Part shown: positions 19,774-27,972 of the stretch, one piece after another | Layout: the number at the start of each line of letters is the position of its first letter | Position numbering within the stretch: the first letter of the stretch is position 1 | NCBI RefSeq assembly: GCF_003837865.1 | Contig: NZ_RQIS01000008.1 | Location: 186,001-250,000 of the forward strand | Direction: 5' to 3' | DNA: 64,000 nt | DNA from: Paraburkholderia dinghuensis | GTDB taxonomy: Bacteria; Pseudomonadota; Gammaproteobacteria; Burkholderiales; Burkholderiaceae | Translations under genes and position numbers: made by a program | Notes under the pieces: model-generated | What the model was told of the DNA's origin: nothing | Database searches by the model: none | Seen by the model: the letters and a program-made list of their open reading frames with translations, nothing else

Positions 19774-20218
19774 GTTCCCTTCCACGCGAAATAAAGGCGT
19801 AACGCTGCACCTGGTTCGCGCGAGCCGCCGCACGAATGCCAGTGGCCCCGAAGTCGTCGCGTCCCGCACTGCAACGTTGCGATACGTCCGGAACCCATCA
19901 TGTCAAGCCGATGAAACCGCTGCACTACGCGCCGTTTGCTGACGCACAAGGATGACGCGCTGCGCGCTGTCCGTCTCCGCGCATTGTCTCCCCAATGATG
20001 CACCGCAATCATTGGGATTTGCACTTAGGGGGTCAGCGCACGGCCGCCCGTGGCGGGCCTCGCGCAATTGACGAAAGCGGGATGCACGATGCGGACGTGA
20101 TCAGCCCGCGCCCGGCAATCCATCGCGACGCCTGCAAATGCGGTAGATGCGCGGGGAATACGATCGCATGCACCGCAAGCGCATGACGTGTGACCCCGCC
20201 CGCAAACTTCGCGCCCGT
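19774..20218. other. Gene-free interval upstream of the second liv operon (445 bp)
   Basis: No credible gene. It should contain the promoter for livG and the operon behind it, and the 3' end of the GMC oxidoreductase transcript. A short inverted repeat (AATGATGC...GCAATCATT) surrounds 19994-20014. I see no clear promoter hexamers and no T-rich terminator. Confidence 0.5.
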
Positions 20219-21928
20219 TCAGATCACCGGCAGCGGCGGGGAAGAGTCGACGCGTGCGTGTGCACCTTCGCGGCGGTCGGCGAGCACCATCGCGGCGGCT
20301 CGCTCGGCGATCATCAACGTGGGCGAATTCGTGTTGCCCGAAGTGATGAACGGCATCACCGACGCATCGACCACACGCAAGCCGTCCACGCCGCGCACAC
20401 GCAGACGCGAGTCGACCACAGCATCGCTATCGTCAGCACGTCCCATGCGGCAGGTGCCGACCGGATGAAAGATCGTCGTGCCGACGTTGCCCGCCGCTTC
20501 GACCAGTTGCGCTTCGGTCTGGAACGCCACGCCGGGAAGAATTTCCTCCGGCTTGTAGCGCGCGAGCGCGGGTGACGCGGCGATACGCCGCGTGAGGCGC
20601 AAGGCGTTGGCGGCCACGCGCCGGTCGTGATCGGTAGAAAGGTAATTCGGCGCGATGGCAGGCGCCGTCGCCGGATCGGCGGAAACGATGTGGATGCTGC
20701 CGCGCGACGTCGGCCGCAAGTTACATACCGACGCCGTGAATGCATTGAAACGGTGCAGCGGTTCACCGAAACGGTCGAGCGAGAGCGGCTGCACGTGATA
20801 TTCGAGGTCGGGACGTGTGAGCGCGGGATCGTCGGGATCGGACTTCGCGAACGCACCGAGCTGCGAAGGCGACATCGACATCGGTCCGCTCTGAAATAGC
20901 GCGTATTGCAGACCGATTTTCACCTTGCCCCACCAGTGCGCCGACGCCGTGTTGAGCGTACGCACACCGCTCACGCGATACGCCATGCGCAATTGCAGAT
21001 GGTCCTGCAGGTTCTCGCCCACGCCACGCAGATCCTGCACGACGCCGATGCCGAGCGCCTTGAGTCGCTGTGCATCGCCGACACCGGAGAGTTCGAGCAA
21101 TTGCGGCGAGTTCACAGCGCCCGCACTCAGGATCACTTCGGCGCGCGCACGCGCGACGTAATCGACATCGCCGCGATACTCGACACCGACGCACCGCCGC
21201 CCTTCGAATATCACGCGTTCAGTGAGCGCACCGGTGATGATGGTGAGATTCGGGCGCTTCATTGCGGGGCCCAGAAACGCCTTCGACGCGTTCCAGCGCA
21301 CACCGCGTTTCTGGTTCACATCGAAGTAGCCGACGCCGCTGTTGTCACCGCGATTGAAATCGTCGGTGGCCGCGATCCCCTGCTCCTGCGCCGCCTGCGC
21401 GAACGTTTCGAGAATCTTCCACTTGAGCCGCTGCTTCTCGACGCGCCATTCACCGCCCGCGCCGTGATATTCACTCGCGCCGCCGTGATAGTTCTCGCTT
21501 TTGCGGAACACGGGCAGCACCGAATCCCACGACCACGACGCGTCGCCGGTCGCGCGTGCCCATGCATCGTAGTCCTCACGCTGGCCGCGCATGTAGATCA
21601 TGCCGTTGATCGACGACGACCCGCCGAGCACACGCCCGCGCGGATAGGACAGCGTGCGCCCGTTCAGGCCCGCTTCGGCCACGGTCTTGTAGAGCCAGTC
21701 TGTGCGCGGATTGCCGATGCAGTAGAGATAGCCGACTGGGATGTGAATCCAGTGGTAATCGTCCTGGCCGCCCGCTTCGAGCAGCAGCACGGAGACGTTG
21801 GGGTCTTCGGAAAGCCGGTTGGCAAGCACGCAGCCCGCCGTGCCGGCACCGACGATCACGTAGTCGAATTCGCCTTCGAGGCGACGCGAGGACGACTGTC
21901 GTCCAGGAGGTTCACTCGGTGTGGGCAT
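20219..21928 (-). CDS. GMC-family FAD-dependent alcohol/choline dehydrogenase
   Basis: A 569-aa glucose-methanol-choline oxidoreductase. The FAD-binding fold VIVGAGTAGCVLANRL begins near residue 25, and the GMC signature region GRVLGGSSSINGMIYMRG near 100. The active-site histidine lies in HPVGTCRMG (about residue 488) and the second catalytic residue in SGNTNSPTLMI near 530. This group oxidises primary alcohols (choline, medium-chain alcohols, polyethylene glycol) and passes electrons to a quinone or other acceptor; the substrate is not clear here. GGAGACAATA precedes the ATG. Three tandem stem-loop repeats end 12 bases before the start, and mmsA lies upstream on the same strand. Confidence 0.92.
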   Translation of the reverse strand: MPTPSEPPGRQSSSRRLEGEFDYVIVGAGTAGCVLANRLSEDPNVSVLLLEAGGQDDYHWIHIPVGYLYCIGNPRTDWLYKTVAEAGLNGRTLSYPRGRVLGGSSSINGMIYMRGQREDYDAWARATGDASWSWDSVLPVFRKSENYHGGASEYHGAGGEWRVEKQRLKWKILETFAQAAQEQGIAATDDFNRGDNSGVGYFDVNQKRGVRWNASKAFLGPAMKRPNLTIITGALTERVIFEGRRCVGVEYRGDVDYVARARAEVILSAGAVNSPQLLELSGVGDAQRLKALGIGVVQDLRGVGENLQDHLQLRMAYRVSGVRTLNTASAHWWGKVKIGLQYALFQSGPMSMSPSQLGAFAKSDPDDPALTRPDLEYHVQPLSLDRFGEPLHRFNAFTASVCNLRPTSRGSIHIVSADPATAPAIAPNYLSTDHDRRVAANALRLTRRIAASPALARYKPEEILPGVAFQTEAQLVEAAGNVGTTIFHPVGTCRMGRADDSDAVVDSRLRVRGVDGLRVVDASVMPFITSGNTNSPTLMIAERAAAMVLADRREGAHARVDSSPPLPVI

Positions 21929-21939
21929 TATTGTCTCCT

Positions 21940-22083
21940 GTCGACCCGAGTTAGCGCTTCAGCGCTTACTCGGGTCCCATGCACAGCGGTCGACCCGAGT
22001 TAGTGCTTCAGCACTTACTCGGGTCCCATGCAAGGCGGTCGACCCGGGTTAGCGCAGAGCACTGACTCGGGTCTCATGCAAGC
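21940..22083 (-). repeat. Three tandem 46-49-bp stem-loop repeats
   Basis: Units at 21940-21988, 21989-22037 and 22038-22083 share the core GTCGACCCGAGTTAG...ACTCGGGTCCCATGCA. Each folds into an outer 9-bp stem (GACCCGAGT / ACTCGGGTC) and an inner stem (AGCGC / GCGCT in unit 1). Unit 2 changes both sides of one inner pair (AGTGC / GCACT), which keeps the pairing. Unit 3 is more worn. Read on the minus strand, units 1 and 2 each contain ATGGGACCCGAGTAA, a four-codon open frame. The array fills the space between mmsA and the ribosome site of the GMC gene. Confidence 0.9.
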
Positions 22084-22188
22084 TCGCTACCGCCTGGGCC
22101 GGCTGCGTCGCGTGCCGGTTCTATTTTCGTGCGAACGGCGCCGCGCGCGACCGCCTCCGCCGGGTTAAAACGTGTACCGTGCGTCGCC

Positions 22189-23712
22189 TTACTTCGCGAC
22201 GGGCATCGTGAATTCCGCGCCCTTGGCGATGCTGTCCGGCCAGCGCTGCATGATGCTCTTGTACCGCGTATAGAAGCGCACACCCTCTTCGCCGTAGGCA
22301 TGATGATCGCCGAACAGCGAGCGCTTCCACCCGCCGAACGAATGCCACGCCATCGGCACCGGAATCGGCACATTGATGCCGACCATGCCCACCAGAATCT
22401 GCCGCGAGAACGCACGCGCAATGCCGCCATCCGATGTGAAGAGCGACACGCCGTTCGCGAACTCGTGACGGTTGATCAGCTCGACCGCGCTCGCGAAGTC
22501 GGGCACGCGCACCACGGCAAGCACAGGACCGAAGATCTCTTCCTTGTAGATTGTCATATCGGTCTTCACGTCATCGAACAGCGTGCCGCCGATGAAGAAA
22601 CCATCCTCGTGACCATCGACCGTGTGCGCGCGTCCATCGACCACGAGCTTCGCGCCCGCAGCCACGCCCGCGTCGATATAGCCCTTGACCTTCTCGCGAT
22701 GCACAGCCGTCACGAGCGGCCCCATCTCCGACGCAGCATCCATCCCGCTACCGATCTTGAGCGCCTTCACGCGCGGCGTGAGACGTTCGATCAGTTCGTC
22801 GGCGATATGACCCACGGCCACTGCCACCGAAATCGCCATGCAACGCTCGCCCGCCGAACCGTAGGCCGCGCCGATCAGCGCATCGACGGCCTGGTCGAGA
22901 TCGGCATCGGGCATCACGACGAGGTGATTCTTCGCGCCGCCCAGCGCCTGAACGCGCTTGCCGTGCTTCGTGCCCTCGGTGTAGATGTATTCGGCGATCG
23001 GCGTCGAACCGACGAACGAAAGCGCCGTGACGTCCGGATGCGCGAGCAGTGCGTCGACGGCCACCTTGTCGCCGTGAACGACGTTGAACACGCCGTCGGG
23101 CAGACCCGCTTCCTTGAGCAGTTCAGCGATACGCACCGACGCCGAAGGATCGCGTTCCGATGGCTTCAGCACGAACGTGTTCCCGCACGCGAGCGCGACC
23201 GGGAACATCCAGCACGGCACCATCATCGGGAAATTGAACGGCGTGATGCCCGCGACGACGCCCAGCGGCTGGCGCAGGTTCCAGTTGTCGATGCCGCCAC
23301 CGATCTGGTCGGTGAAATCGGTCTTGAGCAGATTCGGAATGCCACACGCGAACTCGACGACCTCGATGCCGCGCATCACCTCGCCCTTCGCGTCCGAAAA
23401 CACCTTGCCGTGCTCGCGCGTGATCAATTCGGCGAGTTCGTCATGATGCTGGTCGAGCAGATCCTTGAACTTGAAGAGAATGCGCGCGCGCTTGAGCGGC
23501 GGCATCTCGCTCCACGCGGGGAACGCCGCAGCGGCGGCAGCGACGGCCGCGTCCACGTCGGCCACAGTGGCGAGCGGCACGCGCGCGCTCACCTTGCCTT
23601 GCGCCGGATTGAAGACATCACCGAAACGCTCGCTAATGCCATCGAACGGCTTGCCGTTGATGTAATGCGTCAGCGTCCGGACGCCGGTTTCCCTCAGATG
23701 TGTCTCGCCCAT
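22189..23712 (-). CDS. mmsA: CoA-acylating methylmalonate-semialdehyde dehydrogenase
   Basis: A 507-aa aldehyde dehydrogenase of the MmsA/IolA type, which converts (methyl)malonate semialdehyde, NAD+ and CoA to propionyl- or acetyl-CoA in valine, thymine or inositol breakdown. The catalytic cysteine lies in [16 protein letters not shown] near residue 285. The usual aldehyde dehydrogenase glutamate is absent from its standard place, where the sequence reads [15 protein letters not shown], as in the CoA-dependent subfamily. Substrate-side segments such as [17 protein letters not shown] match MmsA. It is divergent from a LysR regulator 134 bp away. Confidence 0.94.
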   Translation of the reverse strand: MGETHLRETGVRTLTHYINGKPFDGISERFGDVFNPAQGKVSARVPLATVADVDAAVAAAAAAFPAWSEMPPLKRARILFKFKDLLDQHHDELAELITREHGKVFSDAKGEVMRGIEVVEFACGIPNLLKTDFTDQIGGGIDNWNLRQPLGVVAGITPFNFPMMVPCWMFPVALACGNTFVLKPSERDPSASVRIAELLKEAGLPDGVFNVVHGDKVAVDALLAHPDVTALSFVGSTPIAEYIYTEGTKHGKRVQALGGAKNHLVVMPDADLDQAVDALIGAAYGSAGERCMAISVAVAVGHIADELIERLTPRVKALKIGSGMDAASEMGPLVTAVHREKVKGYIDAGVAAGAKLVVDGRAHTVDGHEDGFFIGGTLFDDVKTDMTIYKEEIFGPVLAVVRVPDFASAVELINRHEFANGVSLFTSDGGIARAFSRQILVGMVGINVPIPVPMAWHSFGGWKRSLFGDHHAYGEEGVRFYTRYKSIMQRWPDSIAKGAEFTMPVAK

Positions 23713-23846
23713 GTATGCCTCACTGGTTAGATGAATGCGCGCAACGCACCGCGCCGCACTTTATTGACTCAAGCGTAATCGGCAACCCACAGGGCGATCC
23801 AATGAATAATGCTCAACAGCGATATAAGGCGAGTTAATATCAGCGG

Positions 23847-24734
23847 ATGGACCTGACCTTGCTCCGAGCGTTCGTCACGGTCGCACGCGAGGGCAACCTC
23901 ACGCGCGCGGCCGCTCACCTGCATCTGACGCAGCCCGCCGTCAGCCTGCAGATCAAGCATCTGCAGGAAGGACTCGGCGTGACGCTCTTCACGCGCACCT
24001 CGCACGGCCTCGTGCTCACGCGCGACGGTCAGGCGCTCCTTCCACACGCCGAGCGCGCGCTCACCGCCGCAAGCGACGTGCAGCGCGCCGCGGCTCTACT
24101 GCGTCACGAGGTGCGCGGCAGGCTGCGTATCGGCACAATCCTCGATCCAGCGTTTCTGCGCCTCGGCGGCTTCCTGCGGCAACTGGTCGAAACCTGGCCG
24201 CAGATCGAAACCGCCCTGCGCCACGGCATGTCGGGCTGGGTGCTCGATCAGGTGCGCTCGCGCGAACTCGACGTCGGCTATTACATCGGCCAGCCCGGCC
24301 CGGACGCCGACACGTTCCACGCCATCACGCTCACGCGCTTCCAGTACCGGGTGCTCGCACCCGCCGGCTGGAAAGACCGGGTGAAGGACGCGCGCGACTG
24401 GGGCGCGCTCGCCGCTCTGCCGTGGATCTGGACGCCGCCCGCGTCCGCACACAACCGGCTGCTCACGCAGATCTTCGAGGCCGTGAACGCCAAGCCCGTC
24501 AAGGTCGCGGAAGTCGATCAGGAACCGTCGATGCTCGACCTCGTGAAATCGGGCGTCGGCCTCACGCTGGCGCGCGATTCGATCGCCATCGCCGAGGCGC
24601 ACGCGCATGCACTGACGATCGTCGAAGGCATGACGGTACCGACCGAACTCACCTTCATCACGCTCGCCTCGCGCCGCGACGAACCCACGATCGCTGCCGC
24701 GCTCAAGTCCATCGAAACCCAGTGGGCGATATGA
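23847..24734 (+). CDS. LysR-family transcriptional regulator
   Basis: A 295-aa LysR-type regulator. Residues 1-60 hold the winged helix-turn-helix (MDLTLLRAFVTVAREGNLTRAAAHLHLTQPAVSLQIKHLQ begins the domain; shown here in part), and the rest is the two-lobed effector domain. It is transcribed away from mmsA across a 134-bp gap, the classic arrangement for a LysR protein that controls the divergent gene and itself. Likely targets are mmsA and the GMC dehydrogenase behind it. The effector cannot be read. No other gene follows closely on the plus strand. Confidence 0.92.
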   Translation: MDLTLLRAFVTVAREGNLTRAAAHLHLTQPAVSLQIKHLQEGLGVTLFTRTSHGLVLTRDGQALLPHAERALTAASDVQRAAALLRHEVRGRLRIGTILDPAFLRLGGFLRQLVETWPQIETALRHGMSGWVLDQVRSRELDVGYYIGQPGPDADTFHAITLTRFQYRVLAPAGWKDRVKDARDWGALAALPWIWTPPASAHNRLLTQIFEAVNAKPVKVAEVDQEPSMLDLVKSGVGLTLARDSIAIAEAHAHALTIVEGMTVPTELTFITLASRRDEPTIAAALKSIETQWAI

Positions 24735-24923
24735 GCCGCGCTCATGAGGCTTCGGCCAGGATTGACCGCTGAATTGACCTGTGAAGTGCGCACAATGTAA
24801 CGGCGCTGTCACGCAAGTTTTGCTAGATTCAGTTCTCGCCCGCGCGAACCACCCGGCGATGCGAGTCACGCGCGACGCGTCCCGAGCCTCACTCATCGTC
24901 CCCTCGTTTCACAGGAGCCCCGC

Positions 24924-25448
24924 ATGGCCCGCAACATCGAAATCAAGGCCCGCACCCGCGAATTCGACGCGCTGCGCGAGCGCGCCGCCCAGCTTGCATC
25001 CGACCCGCCGCTGATCTTTCGCCAGCAGGACTCCTTCTACGACGTGCCGCGTGGCCGCCTGAAGCTGCGCCAGTTCGACGACGGCACGCCGCCCGAGCTG
25101 ATCTTCTACCAGCGCGACGACCGCGACGGCCCGAAAGTCTCGTACTACACGCGCAGCCCCGTGACCAACGCGGAGGCGATGCACTCGCTGCTCGCCACTG
25201 CGCTGACCACGCGGGGGATCGTGTCGAAGGAACGCCACGTCTATCTGGTGGGCCGCACGCGCATCCATCTGGACCGCGTTGACGGCCTCGGCGATTTCAT
25301 CGAACTGGAGGTGGTACTCGCTCCCGATGAGGACGAGCAAGGTGGCGAAGCCGAGGCGCACGCGATGTTCGCGAAGCTCGGCGTCGACGAAAACGACCTC
25401 GTGGCGGTCGCCTACGTCGATCTGCTCAATACAGCGGTTCCGGCATAA
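24924..25448 (+). CDS. CYTH-domain protein (class IV adenylate cyclase-like)
   Basis: A 174-aa CYTH-fold protein. The N-terminus MARNIEIKAR carries the ExK part of the metal- and triphosphate-binding motif. Further acidic and basic tunnel residues follow: KLRQFDDG near 50, YYTRSP near 75, HLDRVDGLGDFIELEVVL near 115. The family includes class IV adenylate cyclases, thiamine triphosphatases and inorganic triphosphatases; the overall pattern (short, DRVDGLGDFIELE) is closest to the class IV cyclase group, but activity is not certain. CACAGGAGCCCCGC before the ATG gives a clear ribosome site. It stands alone between the LysR gene and a convergent Lrp gene. Confidence 0.85.
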   Translation: MARNIEIKARTREFDALRERAAQLASDPPLIFRQQDSFYDVPRGRLKLRQFDDGTPPELIFYQRDDRDGPKVSYYTRSPVTNAEAMHSLLATALTTRGIVSKERHVYLVGRTRIHLDRVDGLGDFIELEVVLAPDEDEQGGEAEAHAMFAKLGVDENDLVAVAYVDLLNTAVPA

Positions 25449-25472
25449 ATAAGACAGGGAACGGTGCAGGAG

Positions 25473-25964
25473 TCAGGACGCAGGCGCGCCTGGCTCCAGA
25501 TGCCCGAGCGGCAGCGGCCCGTTGCGCTTGAACGTGGTCAACACGATATTCGAGCGCACGCTGTCGACTCCGGGCACGTGCATCAGCTTCTTCATCACGA
25601 ACGACGACAGCGCGTTCAGATCCGGCGCCACGATCCGCAGCAGATAATCGGCGTCGCCCACCACGGCATGGCATTCCAGCACTTCGGCCAGCGCGTCGAT
25701 CTGCTGCTGGAACTGCTCGATGACCGAATCTCCATGATGCTTGAGCTTCAGGCTCGTGAACGCCGTAACGCCGAGCCCAAGCTTTTCAGGCCGCAGCACG
25801 ACGCGATAGCCGTCGATCACGCCGGACGCCTCGAGCCGCTGCAACCGCCTGCCGATCTGCGATGGTGAAAGCGGCACCTGCTCGCCCAGTTGCTGGTGTG
25901 TAGCGCGGCCAAAGCGCTGCAGCACGTCAAGCAGCGCGAGATCGAAGTGATCGAGTTCCAGCAT
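25473..25964 (-). CDS. Lrp/AsnC-family transcriptional regulator
   Basis: A 163-aa Lrp/AsnC regulator. The N-terminal helix-turn-helix (DLALLDVLQRFGRATHQQLGE, then LSPSQIGRRLQRLEASG) is followed by the RAM ligand-binding domain (VECH-like segment LECHAVVGDADYLLRIV). I took ATG 25964 (MLELDHFDLALL) as start; ATG 25979 in the same frame is possible, and neither has a strong ribosome site. It faces phhB across 324 bp. In relatives such a regulator is commonly divergent from a phenylalanine hydroxylase operon, which suggests control of aromatic amino acid use. An inverted repeat overlaps its start. Confidence 0.9.
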   Translation of the reverse strand: MLELDHFDLALLDVLQRFGRATHQQLGEQVPLSPSQIGRRLQRLEASGVIDGYRVVLRPEKLGLGVTAFTSLKLKHHGDSVIEQFQQQIDALAEVLECHAVVGDADYLLRIVAPDLNALSSFVMKKLMHVPGVDSVRSNIVLTTFKRNGPLPLGHLEPGAPAS

Positions 25965-25965
25965 G

Positions 25966-26006
25966 AATAAATTCCGCATCAAGCACGTTAAAAGTGCGGA
26001 ATTATT
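25966..26006. promoter_or_regulatory. Candidate Lrp/AsnC operator (inverted repeat)
   Basis: AATAAATTCCGCA (25966-25978) and TGCGGAATTATT (25995-26006) form an inverted repeat with one extra base on the left and a 16-bp spacer. It lies at the start of the Lrp/AsnC gene, the usual place for autoregulation. Binding is inferred. Confidence 0.45.
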
Positions 26007-26288
26007 GCATATCGGATCGACCTATCACCTGATGCACGCATATCCCGACGCGCTGGGCACGGGTGACGTGCTCGAAGCCGACACGGTTATCACGCGTTGC
26101 ATGGACGAAGGCGGACTCGTGCACGGGTAGGTCTGGACGCCGCTCCCCGCGCACCGATCGGAGCGAAGATTGCGATATCCGGATAGCTCGCACCCTGCCG
26201 CCATCCGTGGAAAAATGGTTGATCGAGCGCATCGTCCGCGCCGCCGCGCAAAGCGCGCGCCGCGCTCCCCTACCTGACAGGTGCAGAG
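26007..26288. other. Interval between Lrp gene and phhB; possible deletion scar
   Basis: A 55-codon open frame on the plus strand begins ATGAATAAATTC at 25964 and ends at a TAG near 26131. Part of its predicted product (GSTYHLMHAYPDALGTGDVLEAD) looks protein-like, yet I recognise no family and the start overlaps the Lrp gene. Nothing resembles phenylalanine 4-monooxygenase (PhhA), which often sits here. The interval may hold a decayed gene end. Confidence 0.35.
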
Positions 26289-26594
26289 ATGATCAACCGA
26301 CTCACATCCGAAGAGCGCACCACGGAACTCGCCGAACTCCACGGCTGGCAAGCCGTCGCGGGCCGCGACGCCATCCAGCGCATCTTCCGTTTCGCCGATT
26401 TCAACGAAGCCTTTGGCTTCATGACGCGCATCGCGATCAAAGCGCAGGAAATGAACCACCATCCCGAGTGGTTCAACGTCTACAACCGTGTGGAAATCAC
26501 GCTCTCTACGCACGAGGCAAATGGCCTCACTTCACGCGATATCGCGCTGGCACGCTTCATCGATTCGATCGCACCCGGACCGCTCAGCGTGTAA
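26289..26594 (+). CDS. phhB: Pterin-4a-carbinolamine dehydratase
   Basis: A 101-aa protein of the PCD/DCoH family, which dehydrates 4a-hydroxytetrahydropterin so that the cofactor of aromatic amino acid hydroxylases can be recycled. The family core is clear: [24 protein letters not shown] (given here across residues 38-61), with the two catalytic histidines in NHHPEW, then [22 protein letters not shown]. Length matches. AGGTGCAGAG precedes the ATG. The partner hydroxylase phhA, normally upstream in the same operon, is not in this window. Confidence 0.94.
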   Translation: MINRLTSEERTTELAELHGWQAVAGRDAIQRIFRFADFNEAFGFMTRIAIKAQEMNHHPEWFNVYNRVEITLSTHEANGLTSRDIALARFIDSIAPGPLSV

Positions 26595-26645
26595 GCAAAA
26601 ACCCGCATATGAAAGCTTGATGAAGGGTCTCAGTCGCCCAAGCCT

Positions 26646-26876
26646 TCAAGGTTGAAGGCCATTATTGAGGGATACGTAAGACTCCCAGGCGGCCCTTGCA
26701 TCGGGGTCAAAACGATCAAGTGAGATAGCGTTCCGACGCTGTACAATCAGCAACGCATACGGCCTGGAGAGCGCGCTAGCCTCTTTGCACAACGCGAGTT
26801 CGTCGCCGCTCGAGGGCGAACGGTTGCGCCAGAAGTTGATCGCGGCTTCGAGTTCGGTGATCGAAATATCGGACAT
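26646..26876 (-). CDS. DUF3717-family protein
   Basis: A 76-aa protein that matches the small DUF3717 family of Burkholderiaceae as I know it: MSDISITELEAAINFWRNRSP, then CKEASALSRPYALLIVQRR and a C-terminal WESYVSL segment. It is soluble, helical and without a signal peptide. The function is unknown. It converges with phhB, with a gap of only 51 bp, and is divergent from the response regulator at 27004. Confidence 0.85.
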   Translation of the reverse strand: MSDISITELEAAINFWRNRSPSSGDELALCKEASALSRPYALLIVQRRNAISLDRFDPDARAAWESYVSLNNGLQP

Positions 26877-27003
26877 GTTGGTCGTGACTCGCGCAACCGC
26901 TGCATTCAGCGCCGACTGGTCGCTGAGCAGATCCGGAACATCGGGCTGCGCTTCGCGAACTGCGTGCCTGTAACGCTAAACCCATTGTACTTGAGCGAAT
27001 CCC

Positions 27004-27690
27004 ATGCGACTCCTTCTGATCGAAGACGACCGCCCCATCGCACGCGGTATCCAGTCCAGCCTAGAACAAGCCGGCTTCACGGTCGACATGGTCCACGACG
27101 GAATTTTCGCCGAACAGGCTCTCACGCAGAATCGCCATGAGCTGGTGATCCTCGACCTCGGCCTGCCCGGCATCGACGGCATGACGTTGCTGTCGCGGTT
27201 CCGTCAAAGCAACCGGCACACGCCCGTCATCGTGCTCACTGCACGCGATGAGCTGAATGACCGCGTCCAGGGCCTGAATTCGGGCGCCGACGACTACATG
27301 CTCAAACCGTTCGAGCCCGCGGAACTCGAAGCGCGCATCCGCGCAGTGATGCGCCGCAGCGGCCCGCACGGTGACGTGCCGCGCCCCGAAGTCTCGCTCG
27401 GCGGCGTGCGCCTCTCGGGTGTCGACCGCCGCATCTTCAACGACGACAAGCCGCTCGAACTCTCGCCGCGCGAATTCGCGGTGCTCGAAATGCTGTTGCT
27501 GCGTCACGGCCGCGTCGTCAGCAAGGCACAGCTCCAGGACCATCTGACGCACTTCGGCGGCGATCTCGGCGACACCGCGATCGAAGTCTATGTGCACCGC
27601 GTGCGCAAAAAGCTCGAAAGCTGCCGCGTCGAAATCGTCACGGTGCGCGGCTTCGGCTACCTGCTGCAAGAAATTCGCCAGGCGGCCTGA
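27004..27690 (+). CDS. OmpR-family response regulator (TctD/QseB-like)
   Basis: A 228-aa response regulator. The receiver domain holds the acidic pair EDD near residue 8, the phospho-acceptor aspartate D51 in LVILDLGLPG, and the conserved lysine in MLKPFE near 102. The C-terminal winged helix (about 130-225) ends with VYVHRVRKKLE and VRGFGYLLQE. It is paired with the histidine kinase at 27973 on the same strand, but with a gap of 282 bp in place of the usual overlap. The target genes are unknown; the TctD/QseB-like subgroup often controls carboxylate uptake or metal and stress responses. Confidence 0.93.
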   Translation: MRLLLIEDDRPIARGIQSSLEQAGFTVDMVHDGIFAEQALTQNRHELVILDLGLPGIDGMTLLSRFRQSNRHTPVIVLTARDELNDRVQGLNSGADDYMLKPFEPAELEARIRAVMRRSGPHGDVPRPEVSLGGVRLSGVDRRIFNDDKPLELSPREFAVLEMLLLRHGRVVSKAQLQDHLTHFGGDLGDTAIEVYVHRVRKKLESCRVEIVTVRGFGYLLQEIRQAA

Positions 27691-27972
27691 CGCGGCATTC
27701 CTGATTGCCGGTCCGGCGCAACGTCGGACCGGTTGCTGCTGCGGTGCCGCGTAAATCGCACAAACGGCGCGTATCGCCCGCCTCGGCCGGCGGCTGTGTA
27801 CGTTTGCGCATAGTGTGCGATCCGCTCGACGCCGCAGTTGCGGTACGCACGCCCTGCCGCGGCGGTTATTGCCCGCGTACAATGAACGAATTCAGGGTCA
27901 CGCCAAACGCGTCGCGCCCTATCTGCAAAACGCTGCCAGACGCACCCCGTTCATTTCTGGTTCGAACCCATC
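27691..27972 (+). other. Spacer between response regulator and kinase
   Basis: This 282-bp gap contains a hairpin (CCGGTCCG at 27708-27715, CGGACCGG at 27725-27732) right after the regulator stop, without a T-run, and a TACAAT element at 27878-27883 that could be a -10 for a separate kinase promoter. I see no gene. Confidence 0.4.

Noticed and set aside
21940..22083. A CRISPR array
   Set aside because: Only three units are present, with no unique spacers; the variable parts are members of the same hairpin and no cas genes occur.
22129..23730. A 533-codon plus-strand open frame opposite mmsA
   Set aside because: It mirrors a well-conserved dehydrogenase gene and has composition typical of an antisense frame (Arg/His rich).
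25964..26131. A 55-codon plus-strand gene opposite the Lrp start
   Set aside because: It has no ribosome site, starts inside the regulator gene and matches no family I know; reported only as a possible remnant.
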